Made by a program: the position numbers and the translations under genes | Notes under the pieces: model-generated | Told to the model about the DNA's origin: nothing | The model's input: the letters and a program-made list of their open reading frames with translations, nothing else | Database searches by the model: none | From: an uncultured Lachnospiraceae bacterium | Lineage (GTDB): Bacteria > Bacillota_A > Clostridia > Lachnospirales > Lachnospiraceae | Direction: 5' to 3' | Length of the DNA stretch: 6,826 nt | Assembly (NCBI GenBank): GCA_947178085.1 | Contig: CAMWWS010000145.1 | Location: 1 to 6,826 of the forward strand | Part shown: positions 1-4,419 of the stretch, one piece after another | Numbering within the stretch: position 1 is the first letter of the stretch | Layout: every line of letters begins with the position of its first letter

Positions 1-149
1 GACACATCCTTTACCTTTCCAGTCTGAATATAAAGTTTTCCCTCAAAAATATGTATTGTGCCAAATGGCCTTACCCTCGGCTGATCTCCCTCAACCGTTG
101 CAAGATAATAAGTTTCTGCATCCTTTAAAAACTGAAATACTTTTTCCAT
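1..149 (-). CDS. pyridoxamine 5'-phosphate oxidase family protein, N-terminal part (cut by window edge)
   Basis: The first 49 codons of a gene that runs off the left edge. The translation begins MEKVFQFLKDAETYYLATV and continues through a GDQPRVRPFG segment and an EGKLYIQTGK segment. This is the usual opening of FMN-binding split-barrel proteins of the PNPOx-like superfamily: an N-terminal helix, then strands of the barrel with an ArgXArgPro(Phe)Gly stretch. Such proteins are small cytoplasmic flavoproteins, often of unknown substrate, so a true pyridoxamine phosphate oxidase role should not be assumed. The start at 149 is supported by AGGAG at 164-160, ten bases upstream; another ATG at 156 is out of frame. 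The gene lies 55 bp downstream of the DJ-1-like gene in the same direction. If the cassette at 179-797 is removed, it would sit about 50 bp downstream of the deacylase gene instead, so that may be its original operon partner. Confidence 0.8.
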   Translation of the reverse strand, partial: MEKVFQFLKDAETYYLATVEGDQPRVRPFGTIHIFEGKLYIQTGKVKDV

Positions 150-179
150 GTTTCATAATCTCCTTTCATATTTTTCATT

Positions 180-199
180 TTCCTTTTCGGAAAAGTGTT
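180..199 (-). repeat. 3' end repeat of cassette 1
   Basis: These 20 bp are exactly the reverse complement of 2032-2051. They contain the near-palindrome CTTTTCGGAAAAG, whose arms are separated by one base. It could not form a normal terminator loop and has no T-run attached, which argues for a DNA-level site (element end or operator) rather than an RNA terminator. Confidence 0.8.
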
Positions 200-204
200 T
201 CCAT

Positions 205-720
205 TTACTCCATCCTCTGATGATCTCTCCAAAATGCTATCGTTTCTTTTAAATCGGCTTCATCTTCAAACAAGTCCATCTTTTTCGCAACTTCTATTGC
301 AAAGTCAACATATGCATTTGGTCTGGCGGTTATAACATTGTCGGCAACTACGACATCCAGATCGCTGGAATGCGTCGACTCGATTGTTTCAAGAATTCCT
401 GCATGGTCTAATACATCAACACCTGCACATATTCCCGCAATCAGCCCCTGATTTGACCGAACATCCGCAAGGTACTCCCACACCTCACTATGATCGATCT
501 CTGTAATATCTCCACCGGGAACAATTATGAGTTCCACATCTTTAGGGCTGATATTCAGCAGTTTATCAGATACATTGATGGAATATCCCTCCATGGCAAT
601 GATTGGATTTCCATCATATGATACAAATACAATATCCTTACCCGTATATTTTAGGAAATAGTTCAAGATCACAATTTCGTAAATACAGCTTGTATTATAT
701 AAAAGCACAACTGTTTTCAT
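205..720 (-). CDS. DJ-1/PfpI family protein
   Basis: A 171-residue protein of the DJ-1/PfpI (class I glutamine amidotransferase-like) superfamily, the normal size for a single-domain member. It opens with a hydrophobic strand MKTVVLLYNT and has a glutamate at 15 in the position of the conserved acidic residue. A PGG turn lies at 68-70, and the nucleophile elbow AGICAG at 95-100 puts the reactive cysteine at 98. A Thr-His pair follows at 116-117. Family members act in the cytoplasm as glyoxalase/deglycase-like enzymes, chaperones or redox sensors; the exact role of this one cannot be read from sequence. GGAGG at 730-726 is five bases from the start. The promoter at 783-755 gives a leader of roughly 30 nt. 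The whole gene lies within an inverted-repeat-bounded unit, which suggests it was acquired as a single-gene cassette. The next gene on this strand, at 149, may be co-transcribed. Confidence 0.9.
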   Translation of the reverse strand: MKTVVLLYNTSCIYEIVILNYFLKYTGKDIVFVSYDGNPIIAMEGYSINVSDKLLNISPKDVELIIVPGGDITEIDHSEVWEYLADVRSNQGLIAGICAGVDVLDHAGILETIESTHSSDLDVVVADNVITARPNAYVDFAIEVAKKMDLFEDEADLKETIAFWRDHQRME

Positions 721-737
721 TCTTTCCTCCGTAAATC

Positions 738-797
738 CCGATTTTGTTAATGCAATTATAACCTTTTTTTAACGGGTACACAATTCCGAAAAGAGAG
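738..797 (-). repeat. promoter-side end repeat of cassette 1
   Basis: About 60 bp that match 1545-1603 in opposite orientation with roughly seven differences, including one single-base gap near the inner end. The longest exact stretch, CTTTTCGGAATTGTGTAC, is 18 bp. The similarity stops before the ribosome binding site of the cargo gene, so the shared block is end plus promoter only. Confidence 0.85.
755..783 (-). promoter_or_regulatory. cassette-borne promoter for the DJ-1-like gene
   Basis: On the minus strand TTGTGT at 783-778 and TATAAT at 760-755 are separated by 17 bp, a sigma-A arrangement with a consensus -10. The same two hexamers with the same spacing occur at 1559-1587 in cassette 2, although bases within the spacer differ. 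The -35 box lies within the element end. The expected transcript start is about 30 nt upstream of the start codon. Confidence 0.75.
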
Positions 798-821
798 TTT
801 TTTATTTCCTTATCGGTTTTA

Positions 822-1382
822 CTAAAAATCCTCTTCGTTATACCTGGGCAATGATACAACCGTATAATCATGGTTCATTGCCGGAATGATTTTCTCCAAC
901 AGATCCTTCGTCGCAAACTTAATGCTTGAAGTATTGATGCATGGATGACATCCAACTTCGGCTCCCTCCAACACATCCTCGTCAATGACAAGCCGCACTT
1001 TCTGCTCCTTGTCATTCATAAGCCCCATAACACTGACAGAACCCGGTGTTATGTCAAGAAACTTCAACATATATTCTTCTTTCGCAAATGACAGCCGGGA
1101 TACTCCCAGTGCTTTTGATAAATCCTTTGTCTTAAACTTTTTATCCCCCGGCATCATCAACAGATAAAAATCCGTTTCCTGACGGTTGCACAGAAAAAGG
1201 TTTTTGCAGATCGTCGCCTGCAAAGCTTTGTCTATTTCTTCACAAACTTCCATGGTCATTGCTTCTTCATGGTCGATGCGTTTATATTCTATTCCCAGTT
1301 TATCAAGCAAATCATAGGTTTTGATTTCCTTATCCAGTCTGCCGGTCAAATCCTTCGGACGACCGTTCTCAAGTTCAAGCAT
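822..1382 (-). CDS. prolyl-tRNA-editing-type aminoacyl-tRNA deacylase (YbaK/ProX family)
   Basis: A 186-residue protein of the YbaK/EbsC fold, close in layout to ProXp-ala/PrdX proteins (prolyl-tRNA synthetase associated domain). These hydrolyse mis-charged tRNA, typically Ala-tRNA(Pro), in trans in the cytoplasm. What is visible: a helical start (KTYDLLDKLGIEYKRIDHE, 21-39), the CKNLFLCN strand with lysine 60 at the position of the conserved catalytic lysine, KKFKTKDLSKALG at 81-93, the PGSVSVMGL loop at 113-121 corresponding to the substrate-binding GSVSP-type loop, and GCHPCINTSS at 144-153 matching the usual HPN-NT segment. The exact amino acid edited is inferred from family. AAGGAG lies 12 bases before the start, a slightly long spacing. 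A candidate promoter is at 1449-1420. The gene is sandwiched between the promoter ends of two inverted cassettes. Confidence 0.88.
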   Translation of the reverse strand: MLELENGRPKDLTGRLDKEIKTYDLLDKLGIEYKRIDHEEAMTMEVCEEIDKALQATICKNLFLCNRQETDFYLLMMPGDKKFKTKDLSKALGVSRLSFAKEEYMLKFLDITPGSVSVMGLMNDKEQKVRLVIDEDVLEGAEVGCHPCINTSSIKFATKDLLEKIIPAMNHDYTVVSLPRYNEEDF

Positions 1383-1419
1383 TTTCTCTCTATTCTCCTT
1401 TGTTTTTTAATACTAATTT

Positions 1420-1449
1420 ATTATAAAACATTTACAACTGTCCCTGCAA
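1420..1449 (-). promoter_or_regulatory. candidate promoter of the deacylase gene
   Basis: Minus-strand TTGCAG (1449-1444) and TATAAT (1425-1420) with an 18-bp spacer. The start would fall about 30 nt upstream of the ATG at 1382. The -10 box overlaps the stop codon of the small remnant ORF at 1421-1543, so the promoter lies within older coding-like sequence. Confidence 0.5.
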
Positions 1450-1543
1450 TATCCTTTTCTTTTAATAGTTTATATACAGTCTTATTCCTTATTGATAGAT
1501 ATAGCATCGCAATCGTTTTTGCCCTCCCTATGCGTAAAAATTT
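1421..1543 (-). pseudogene. 3' remnant of a small basic-tailed ORF, interrupted by cassette 2
   Basis: The minus strand reads in one open frame LRIGRAKTIAMLYLSIRN, then KTVYKLLKEKDIAGTVVNVL and a TAA at 1423-1421. No start codon or ribosome binding site is present, because cassette 2 begins at 1545. A paralogous stretch (MLRKGKAKTIAML) ends the ORF at 3454-3645. If cassette 2 and one copy of the 7-bp AAATTTT flank are removed in silico, the frame continues upstream as SFNKKF, resembling FFNAKK in the paralogue, until a stop codon. I do not recognise the family. Call it a gene remnant. Confidence 0.45.
1461..1537. repeat. direct repeat B, copy 1
   Basis: About 77 bp matching 3433-3507 in the same orientation, with about seven substitutions and a 2-base gap. 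The best-conserved part is ATAGCATCGCAATCGTTTTT. On the minus strand this corresponds to the coding sequence for KTIAML in both copies, and the differences include the 2-base gap that shifts the frame in copy 2. Confidence 0.85.
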
Positions 1544-1544
1544 T

Positions 1545-1603
1545 CTCCCTTTTCGGAATTGTGTACTCGTTAATAACAGGTTATAATTGTATCAACAAAT
1601 CGT
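1545..1603 (+). repeat. promoter-side end repeat of cassette 2
   Basis: Inverted counterpart of 738-797. It holds the terminal CTTTTCGGAA motif, the -35 and the -10 box. The similarity ends around ACAAATCG, about 60 bases before the ribosome binding site of the cargo gene. Confidence 0.85.
1559..1587 (+). promoter_or_regulatory. cassette-borne promoter for the DUF3784-like gene
   Basis: TTGTGT at 1559-1564, a 17-bp spacer and TATAAT at 1582-1587. It is the counterpart of the promoter in cassette 1. The leader to the start codon would be about 85 nt. Confidence 0.75.
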
Positions 1604-1677
1604 TGTTTGGCGATTTGGTAAATCCCAATAAATTAATTTTATAGGGAACAGAAACTTTGAATTTGGAGAGGATTGTT

Positions 1678-1992
1678 ATGACGGAAACGATGGGTGTTGC
1701 GATTGGAATAGGTGTATTTGCACTTGGTTTTATATATCTTGGTTGTTTGATGTGGAAAAAGGAAAAAATCACTTTGCTTCATAGTTATCATTATGACAAA
1801 GTGTCTCCAAGTGATAAAAAGGTTTTTTGTAAAATATCAGGTTGGGGTGTTATCTTTATTGGAATTGGTCTTTTGGTGACTGCTATAATAATCGGTATAA
1901 CAGATTCAGCATTAAGTTTTATCGCTTTTGCATTGGGATTTGTTGTGGGATTGGCGTTGCTGATTTATGCAGGAGCAAAATATAACCGCTAA
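1678..1992 (+). CDS. small DUF3784-like membrane protein
   Basis: A 104-residue protein with three hydrophobic segments. Segment one is about residues 5-23, then comes a short basic loop KKEKITLLHSYHYDKVSPSDKK (WKKEK onward). Segment two is around GVIFIGIGLLVTAIIIG and segment three around IAFALGFVVGLALLIYAG. The order of one segment, a basic loop with a Leu-x-Ser-Tyr-type core and a pair of C-terminal segments fits DUF3784, a family of unknown function common in Firmicutes. ATG at 1678 is chosen because GGAGAGG at 1665-1671 is six bases upstream. A TTG at 1657 would add seven residues but has no good site. It is the only cargo of cassette 2. Transcription comes from the cassette promoter and no terminator is seen before the antiporter leader. 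Confidence 0.7.
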   Translation: MTETMGVAIGIGVFALGFIYLGCLMWKKEKITLLHSYHYDKVSPSDKKVFCKISGWGVIFIGIGLLVTAIIIGITDSALSFIAFALGFVVGLALLIYAGAKYNR

Positions 1993-2031
1993 TAAAGAAG
2001 AAACTTCCGATTTACAGAGTGGTTTATTAGG

Positions 2032-2051
2032 AACACTTTTCCGAAAAGGAA
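2032..2051 (+). repeat. 3' end repeat of cassette 2
   Basis: Exact 20-bp reverse complement of 180-199, with the near-palindrome CTTTTCCGAAAAG at its centre. It lies 40 bp after the cargo stop codon, compared with five bp in cassette 1. Confidence 0.8.
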
Positions 2052-2062
2052 GAAATTTTTTA

Positions 2063-2091
2063 TTGAAAGAACAGTATTCTTATGCTAGAAT
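2063..2091 (+). promoter_or_regulatory. promoter of the riboswitch-antiporter unit
   Basis: TTGAAA (2063-2068), 17-bp spacer, TAGAAT (2086-2091), with a TG dinucleotide one base before the -10 (extended -10). The start would fall near 2098, right before the aptamer, which supports the riboswitch call. The promoter lies just outside cassette 2, so the antiporter has transcription of its own. Confidence 0.75.
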
Positions 2092-2097
2092 AATCGA

Positions 2098-2158
2098 AAT
2101 GGGAATGAAGTTCTCCCTTGGGAAACCTAAACCGCATATTATGCTGATGACTTCTGCG
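2098..2158 (+). promoter_or_regulatory. fluoride riboswitch (crcB motif) aptamer
   Basis: The segment shows the fluoride aptamer layout. GGGA (2101-2104) pairs with TCCC (2114-2117) around the loop ATGAAGTTC. An optional GGGAAACC hairpin follows, then TAAACC, then the small hairpin GCAT-ATT-ATGC (2134-2144), then TGATGACTTCTGC. GAAGT in the first loop is complementary to ACTTC at the 3' end, as GGAGU and ACUCC are in the well-known Bacillus aptamer, and the TAAAC and TGATGAC signatures are in the expected places. Established knowledge: this RNA class binds fluoride and turns on fluoride exporters and related transporters, including CPA-type antiporters. It is followed by an overlapping terminator and the antiporter gene. 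A covariance-model search (Rfam RF01734) would settle it. Confidence 0.87.
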
Positions 2159-2187
2159 AAAATTACGCAGAAATCATCAGCTTTTTT
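2143..2187 (+). terminator. riboswitch-controlled intrinsic terminator (attenuator)
   Basis: GCTGATGACTTCTGCG (2143-2158) pairs with CGCAGAAATCATCAGC (2166-2181) over 16 positions with one C-A mismatch, a 7-nt loop and six Ts after it. The left arm is the 3' part of the aptamer, so the aptamer and terminator are mutually exclusive. Ligand-bound aptamer would permit read-through. The hairpin ends 30 bases before the antiporter start codon. Confidence 0.88.
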
Positions 2188-2216
2188 CGTTTCTGCAATG
2201 AATAGGAGGATTTTAT

Positions 2217-3416
2217 ATGTTGACAAGTGTTGCGCTAATTCTATTATTAGGATTGCTTTTAGGGAGCATATTTTCAAAAATGAGACTGCCAAGCCTGTTG
2301 GGAATGATTATTGTGGGAATTGTTTTAAGCCCTCATGCGCTTAATCTCATTGACGAATCCATTTTGAGCATTTCGGCAGATTTACGACAGATTGCATTGG
2401 TAATCATTTTGACAAGAGCGGGCTTATCATTAGATGTTGCTGATTTGAAAAAAGCCGGCAGACCGGCAATCCTTATGTGCTTTGTTCCTGCGTGTATAGA
2501 AATTGTAGGAACAATTATCTTAGCGCCAGTATTATTAGGCGTAACCGTACTGGAAGCCGCAATTATTGGAAGCGTAATTGCGGCAGTATCTCCTGCTGTT
2601 ATAGTGCCGAGAATGATTAAACTGATTGATGAGGGTTACGGTAAAGAACATAGTATTCCTCAGTTAATATTGGCAGGTGCATCAGTGGACGATGTTTTTG
2701 TGATTGTTGTATTTACCGCATTTATTTCTTTAGCTTCAACAGGTACGATGTCTGTTATCAGCTTTTTACAGATACCAATTTCCATTTTAACGGGAATTGG
2801 CATAGGAGCGGCTGTGGGAAGTATATTGGTAATATTTTTCAGAAAATTTCATATGCGAGACTCTGTTAAAATTCTGATCATACTTAGCTTTTCATTTTTA
2901 CTTCTTGAATTGCAAAACCGATTAGAGAAAATTATACCGATTTCCGGACTTTTAGCGATTATGAGTTTGGGAATTGTAGTAAAACACAAGTATTATGTAT
3001 TAGCCAAACGCTTATCAAGTAAATACAATAAATTATGGGTAGCGGCAGAAGTATTTCTTTTTGTGCTTGTAGGGGCAACGGTTGATTTAAAGTATGCTGT
3101 AGCCGCAGGTATATTTGCTGTTTTACTGGTCATAGGCGCTTTGTTTTTCAGAATGCTAGGTGTGGCAATGTCTTTAATAAAAACCAAACTTGCAAAACAA
3201 GAAAAAATATTCTGCATGATAGCATACACACCGAAAGCCACCGTCCAAGCAGCGATCGGTGCAATCCCTTTTACAATGGGATTGGCTTGCGGACAGACTG
3301 TATTGACAGTGGCTGTGCTATCAATTCTCATTACTGCGCCATTTGGAGCAATTTGCATAGATAACCTATACAAAAAGTTATTAAATCGGGTTTCCATTCC
3401 TCCCCTCCTGCAATAA
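2217..3416 (+). CDS. cation:proton antiporter (CPA family), fluoride-riboswitch controlled
   Basis: A 399-residue inner-membrane transporter with about a dozen hydrophobic segments. Family landmarks visible: MRLPSLLGMIIVGIVLSPH at 22-40, the unwound-helix motif SPAVIVPRM at 125-133, the ion-binding pair Asp158-Asp159 in GASVDDVFVI, the GATVDLK segment near 286-292, and YTPKATVQAAIGAIP at 337-351. A double aspartate in this position is typical of antiporters that bind cations or protons in the membrane core. AGGAGG at 2204-2209 lies seven bases from the ATG. The leader has a fluoride riboswitch, so the inferred job is coping with fluoride, perhaps through ion or pH homeostasis; the substrate is not proven. 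Odd point: residues 390-399 (NRVSIPPLLQ) and the stop are antisense to a fragment of an Imm1-like gene, so the original C-terminal tail has been replaced. The core domain appears complete and probably works. Confidence 0.9.
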   Translation: MLTSVALILLLGLLLGSIFSKMRLPSLLGMIIVGIVLSPHALNLIDESILSISADLRQIALVIILTRAGLSLDVADLKKAGRPAILMCFVPACIEIVGTIILAPVLLGVTVLEAAIIGSVIAAVSPAVIVPRMIKLIDEGYGKEHSIPQLILAGASVDDVFVIVVFTAFISLASTGTMSVISFLQIPISILTGIGIGAAVGSILVIFFRKFHMRDSVKILIILSFSFLLLELQNRLEKIIPISGLLAIMSLGIVVKHKYYVLAKRLSSKYNKLWVAAEVFLFVLVGATVDLKYAVAAGIFAVLLVIGALFFRMLGVAMSLIKTKLAKQEKIFCMIAYTPKATVQAAIGAIPFTMGLACGQTVLTVAVLSILITAPFGAICIDNLYKKLLNRVSIPPLLQ

Positions 3417-3435
3417 AAGTAACTTATTTTGATTT
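3385..3435 (-). pseudogene. fragment of an Imm1-like immunity gene forming the antiporter 3' end
   Basis: Bases 3385-3425 are identical to 5894-5934 (41 bp), and the match continues to 3435 with one substitution and one missing base. On the minus strand it encodes the VTFIAGGEEWKPD region of the immunity protein, with no start or stop of its own. It overlaps the last ten codons of the antiporter on the other strand and directly abuts repeat B copy 2, sharing TTT at the join. The single-base loss and lack of flanking homology show it is a fragment rather than a second gene. Confidence 0.8.
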
Positions 3436-3507
3436 AATAGTTTATATATGGTCTTATACCTTATCTATGGATAGCATCGCAATCGTTTTTGCCTTCCCTT
3501 TGCGTAA
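3433..3507. repeat. direct repeat B, copy 2
   Basis: Same-orientation partner of 1461-1537. The 2-base gap relative to copy 1 shifts the minus-strand reading frame to an early TAA at 3456-3454, which suggests this copy is decaying in its C-terminal part. Confidence 0.85.
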
Positions 3508-3645
3508 CATTTGAATTTTGGTTCTATAATATTTTTTTGCATTGAAAAAAGCCACTCGATACAGAAAGCAAAGCGCAAGCGCAAAAAATCCAAACAGCCA
3601 GAGGAAAAAGTCTGTTAGTGAAAGAAAAGGAATAGCTTGTATCAC
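3454..3645 (-). pseudogene. small membrane ORF, probably a degraded paralogue of the 1421-1543 remnant
   Basis: A 63-codon ORF with one hydrophobic segment (FFLWLFGFFALALCFLYRV, about 13-31) followed by a basic tail NAKKYYRTKIQMLRKGKAKT. The tail matches the remnant at 1421-1543 up to KTIAML, after which a 2-base gap gives a short alternative ending. No ribosome binding site precedes the ATG at 3645; the bases upstream read GTCCTCGTG. A single-spanning small protein is possible, but a broken gene is more likely. I do not recognise the family. Confidence 0.35.
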
Positions 3646-3703
3646 GAGGACGAGAGAAGCATTGTGGAAAGGTGGAAATTGGGTGAAAGTTTAGTATGAA
3701 GGA

Positions 3704-3732
3704 TTGACAAAAGGATTACCTTGATTTATAAT
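3704..3732 (+). promoter_or_regulatory. promoter of the TetR-flavoprotein operon
   Basis: A fully consensus sigma-A promoter: TTGACA (3704-3709), 17-bp spacer, TATAAT (3727-3732). The -10 lies inside the left arm of the 23-bp inverted repeat. The predicted start is near 3739. Confidence 0.88.
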
Positions 3733-3777
3733 TTGCATTATATATAATTAAAAATATATATAATGCAAATTATAAAT
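3724..3777. promoter_or_regulatory. 23-bp perfect inverted repeat, likely TetR operator
   Basis: Left arm 3724-3746 (ATTTATAATTTGCATTATATATA in segments: ATTTATAATTTGC, ATTATATATA) and right arm 3755-3777 are exact reverse complements separated by eight bases. The left arm covers the -10 box and the right arm ends one base before the GGAGG ribosome binding site at 3778-3782. Binding of the downstream regulator here would block its own promoter. The transcript also starts within the repeat, so only part of the hairpin would be in the mRNA. That the TetR protein binds it is inference. Confidence 0.75.
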
Positions 3778-3789
3778 GGAGGTGCAAGT

Positions 3790-4365
3790 ATGCCGGCAAT
3801 CGCAAAAGTCACGAAAGAAATGATTATAGACGCAGCTTTGGAAATTGCAAAAGAAATGGGCGCAGAAAACATAAATGCCCGAACAGTTTCGCAAAAACTC
3901 GGCTGTTCAACGCAGCCCGTTTTATATCATTTTAAAACGATTGAAGATGTCCGAATTGCAGCACATAAAAAAGGAAGCGAATTTCATATTAACTATGTAA
4001 CAAATTTAAGCGGCAAATACGAACGCCCTATGTTGGAAGTGGGTATGAGACATATTCAGTTTGCCGTAGAAGAAAAAAATCTTTTTCGCTTTTTATTTCA
4101 TTCAAACTATTATACAGGCGTTTCCCTTTCTGATTGGCTTACAGGGGAAAATTTGGGTTCTTTATATTCTATTTTGAAGAGACAAGCAAAGGTAGACACT
4201 CGACAAGCATATAGTATATTTTCTCAAATTTTTTTAGTAACACATGGAATAGCCAGTCTGCTTGCTAGTAATGCAATGACTTATGATGAAGCATATTGCA
4301 TAAACACATTGTCTAATGCCTATTTTGGAACAATGCATCTGTTAAAAGAAGGAGGCTTGTTATAA
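3790..4365 (+). CDS. TetR/AcrR family transcriptional regulator
   Basis: A 191-residue protein of normal TetR length. The N-terminal DNA-binding domain begins at VTKEMIIDAALEIAKEMG and holds the helix-turn-helix in NARTVSQKLGCSTQPVLYHFK (about 29-49), ending in the hallmark Tyr-His-Phe before TIEDV. The C-terminal two-thirds is a helical ligand and dimer domain of unknown ligand. The start at 3790 is preferred: GGAGG at 3778-3782 is seven bases away, whereas ATG at 3763 lies in the inverted repeat with no site. It is the first gene of an operon with two flavodoxin-fold proteins, beginning 54 bp downstream. It probably represses itself and them through the repeat at 3724-3777 until an inducer, perhaps a quinone- or nitro-type compound reduced by the flavoproteins, is bound. 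The inducer idea is a guess from context. Confidence 0.9.
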   Translation: MPAIAKVTKEMIIDAALEIAKEMGAENINARTVSQKLGCSTQPVLYHFKTIEDVRIAAHKKGSEFHINYVTNLSGKYERPMLEVGMRHIQFAVEEKNLFRFLFHSNYYTGVSLSDWLTGENLGSLYSILKRQAKVDTRQAYSIFSQIFLVTHGIASLLASNAMTYDEAYCINTLSNAYFGTMHLLKEGGLL

Positions 4366-4419
4366 AAATAACAACACAAATATTTTTTCAGTAAGGAAAT
4401 TTGAACGGGAGATGAGTTT

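Larger units (their letters stand above)
179..797 (-). mobile_element. cassette 1: inverted-repeat-bounded unit carrying a promoter and the DJ-1-like gene
   Basis: A 619-bp unit whose two ends are inverted relatives of each other and whose both ends recur in cassette 2 (1545-2052). Read on the minus strand it begins CTCTCTTTTCGGAATTGTG, runs through a -35/-10 promoter into the DJ-1-like gene, and ends five bases after the stop codon in a copy of the 3' end (ACTTTTCCGAAAAGGAA). The shared core of the two termini is CTTTTCGGAA followed two bases later by GTGT. The flanks 171-178 and 798-805 match at 7 of 8 positions, which might be an imperfect target duplication, but both are T-rich, so this is weak. 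No transposase is encoded. Element type and boundaries are inference; the repeat structure itself is directly visible. Confidence 0.55.
1545..2052 (+). mobile_element. cassette 2: inverted-repeat-bounded unit carrying a promoter and a DUF3784-like gene
   Basis: A 508-bp unit with the same architecture as cassette 1 but the opposite orientation. It has a promoter-bearing end (1545-1603), one cargo gene (1678-1992), then the 3' end (2032-2051). The outermost 22 bases of the two ends match in inverted orientation at about 18 positions. The element is flanked by AAATTTT on both sides (1538-1544 and 2053-2059), a possible 7-bp target duplication, though in AT-rich DNA. It sits upstream of the antiporter promoter (TTGAAA at 2063) and breaks the remnant ORF at 1421. 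No transposase is encoded, so any mobility would depend on a protein supplied elsewhere. Interpretation as an element is inference. Confidence 0.6.

Noticed and set aside
180..199. CTTTTCGGAAAAG palindromes as intrinsic terminators of the cassette genes
   Set aside because: The arms are separated by one base and no T-run follows, so a stable terminator hairpin is unlikely; an element end or protein site fits better.
985..1167. Plus-strand ORF of 60 codons inside the deacylase gene
   Set aside because: It is the antisense of a well-supported gene with clear family motifs and has no ribosome binding site.
179..2052. A classical composite transposon formed by the two cassettes
   Set aside because: Neither cassette encodes a transposase and each is complete with its own two ends, so two independent insertions are the simpler reading.
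2080..2292. Minus-strand ORF of 70 codons over the riboswitch
   Set aside because: It is antisense to the leader and the start of the antiporter, with no site for translation.
1967..2344. Plus-strand ORF of 125 codons between the DUF3784-like gene and the antiporter
   Set aside because: It runs through a cassette end, a promoter, a riboswitch and a terminator, overlaps both real genes, and has no protein-like pattern.
2993..3397. Minus-strand ORF of 134 codons inside the antiporter gene
   Set aside because: It is a shadow of the antiporter; it would start in the immunity fragment and has no independent family signal.
1461..3507. Reading the repeats as a CRISPR array
   Set aside because: There are only two copies, nearly 2 kb apart, with imperfect identity and coding-like content.
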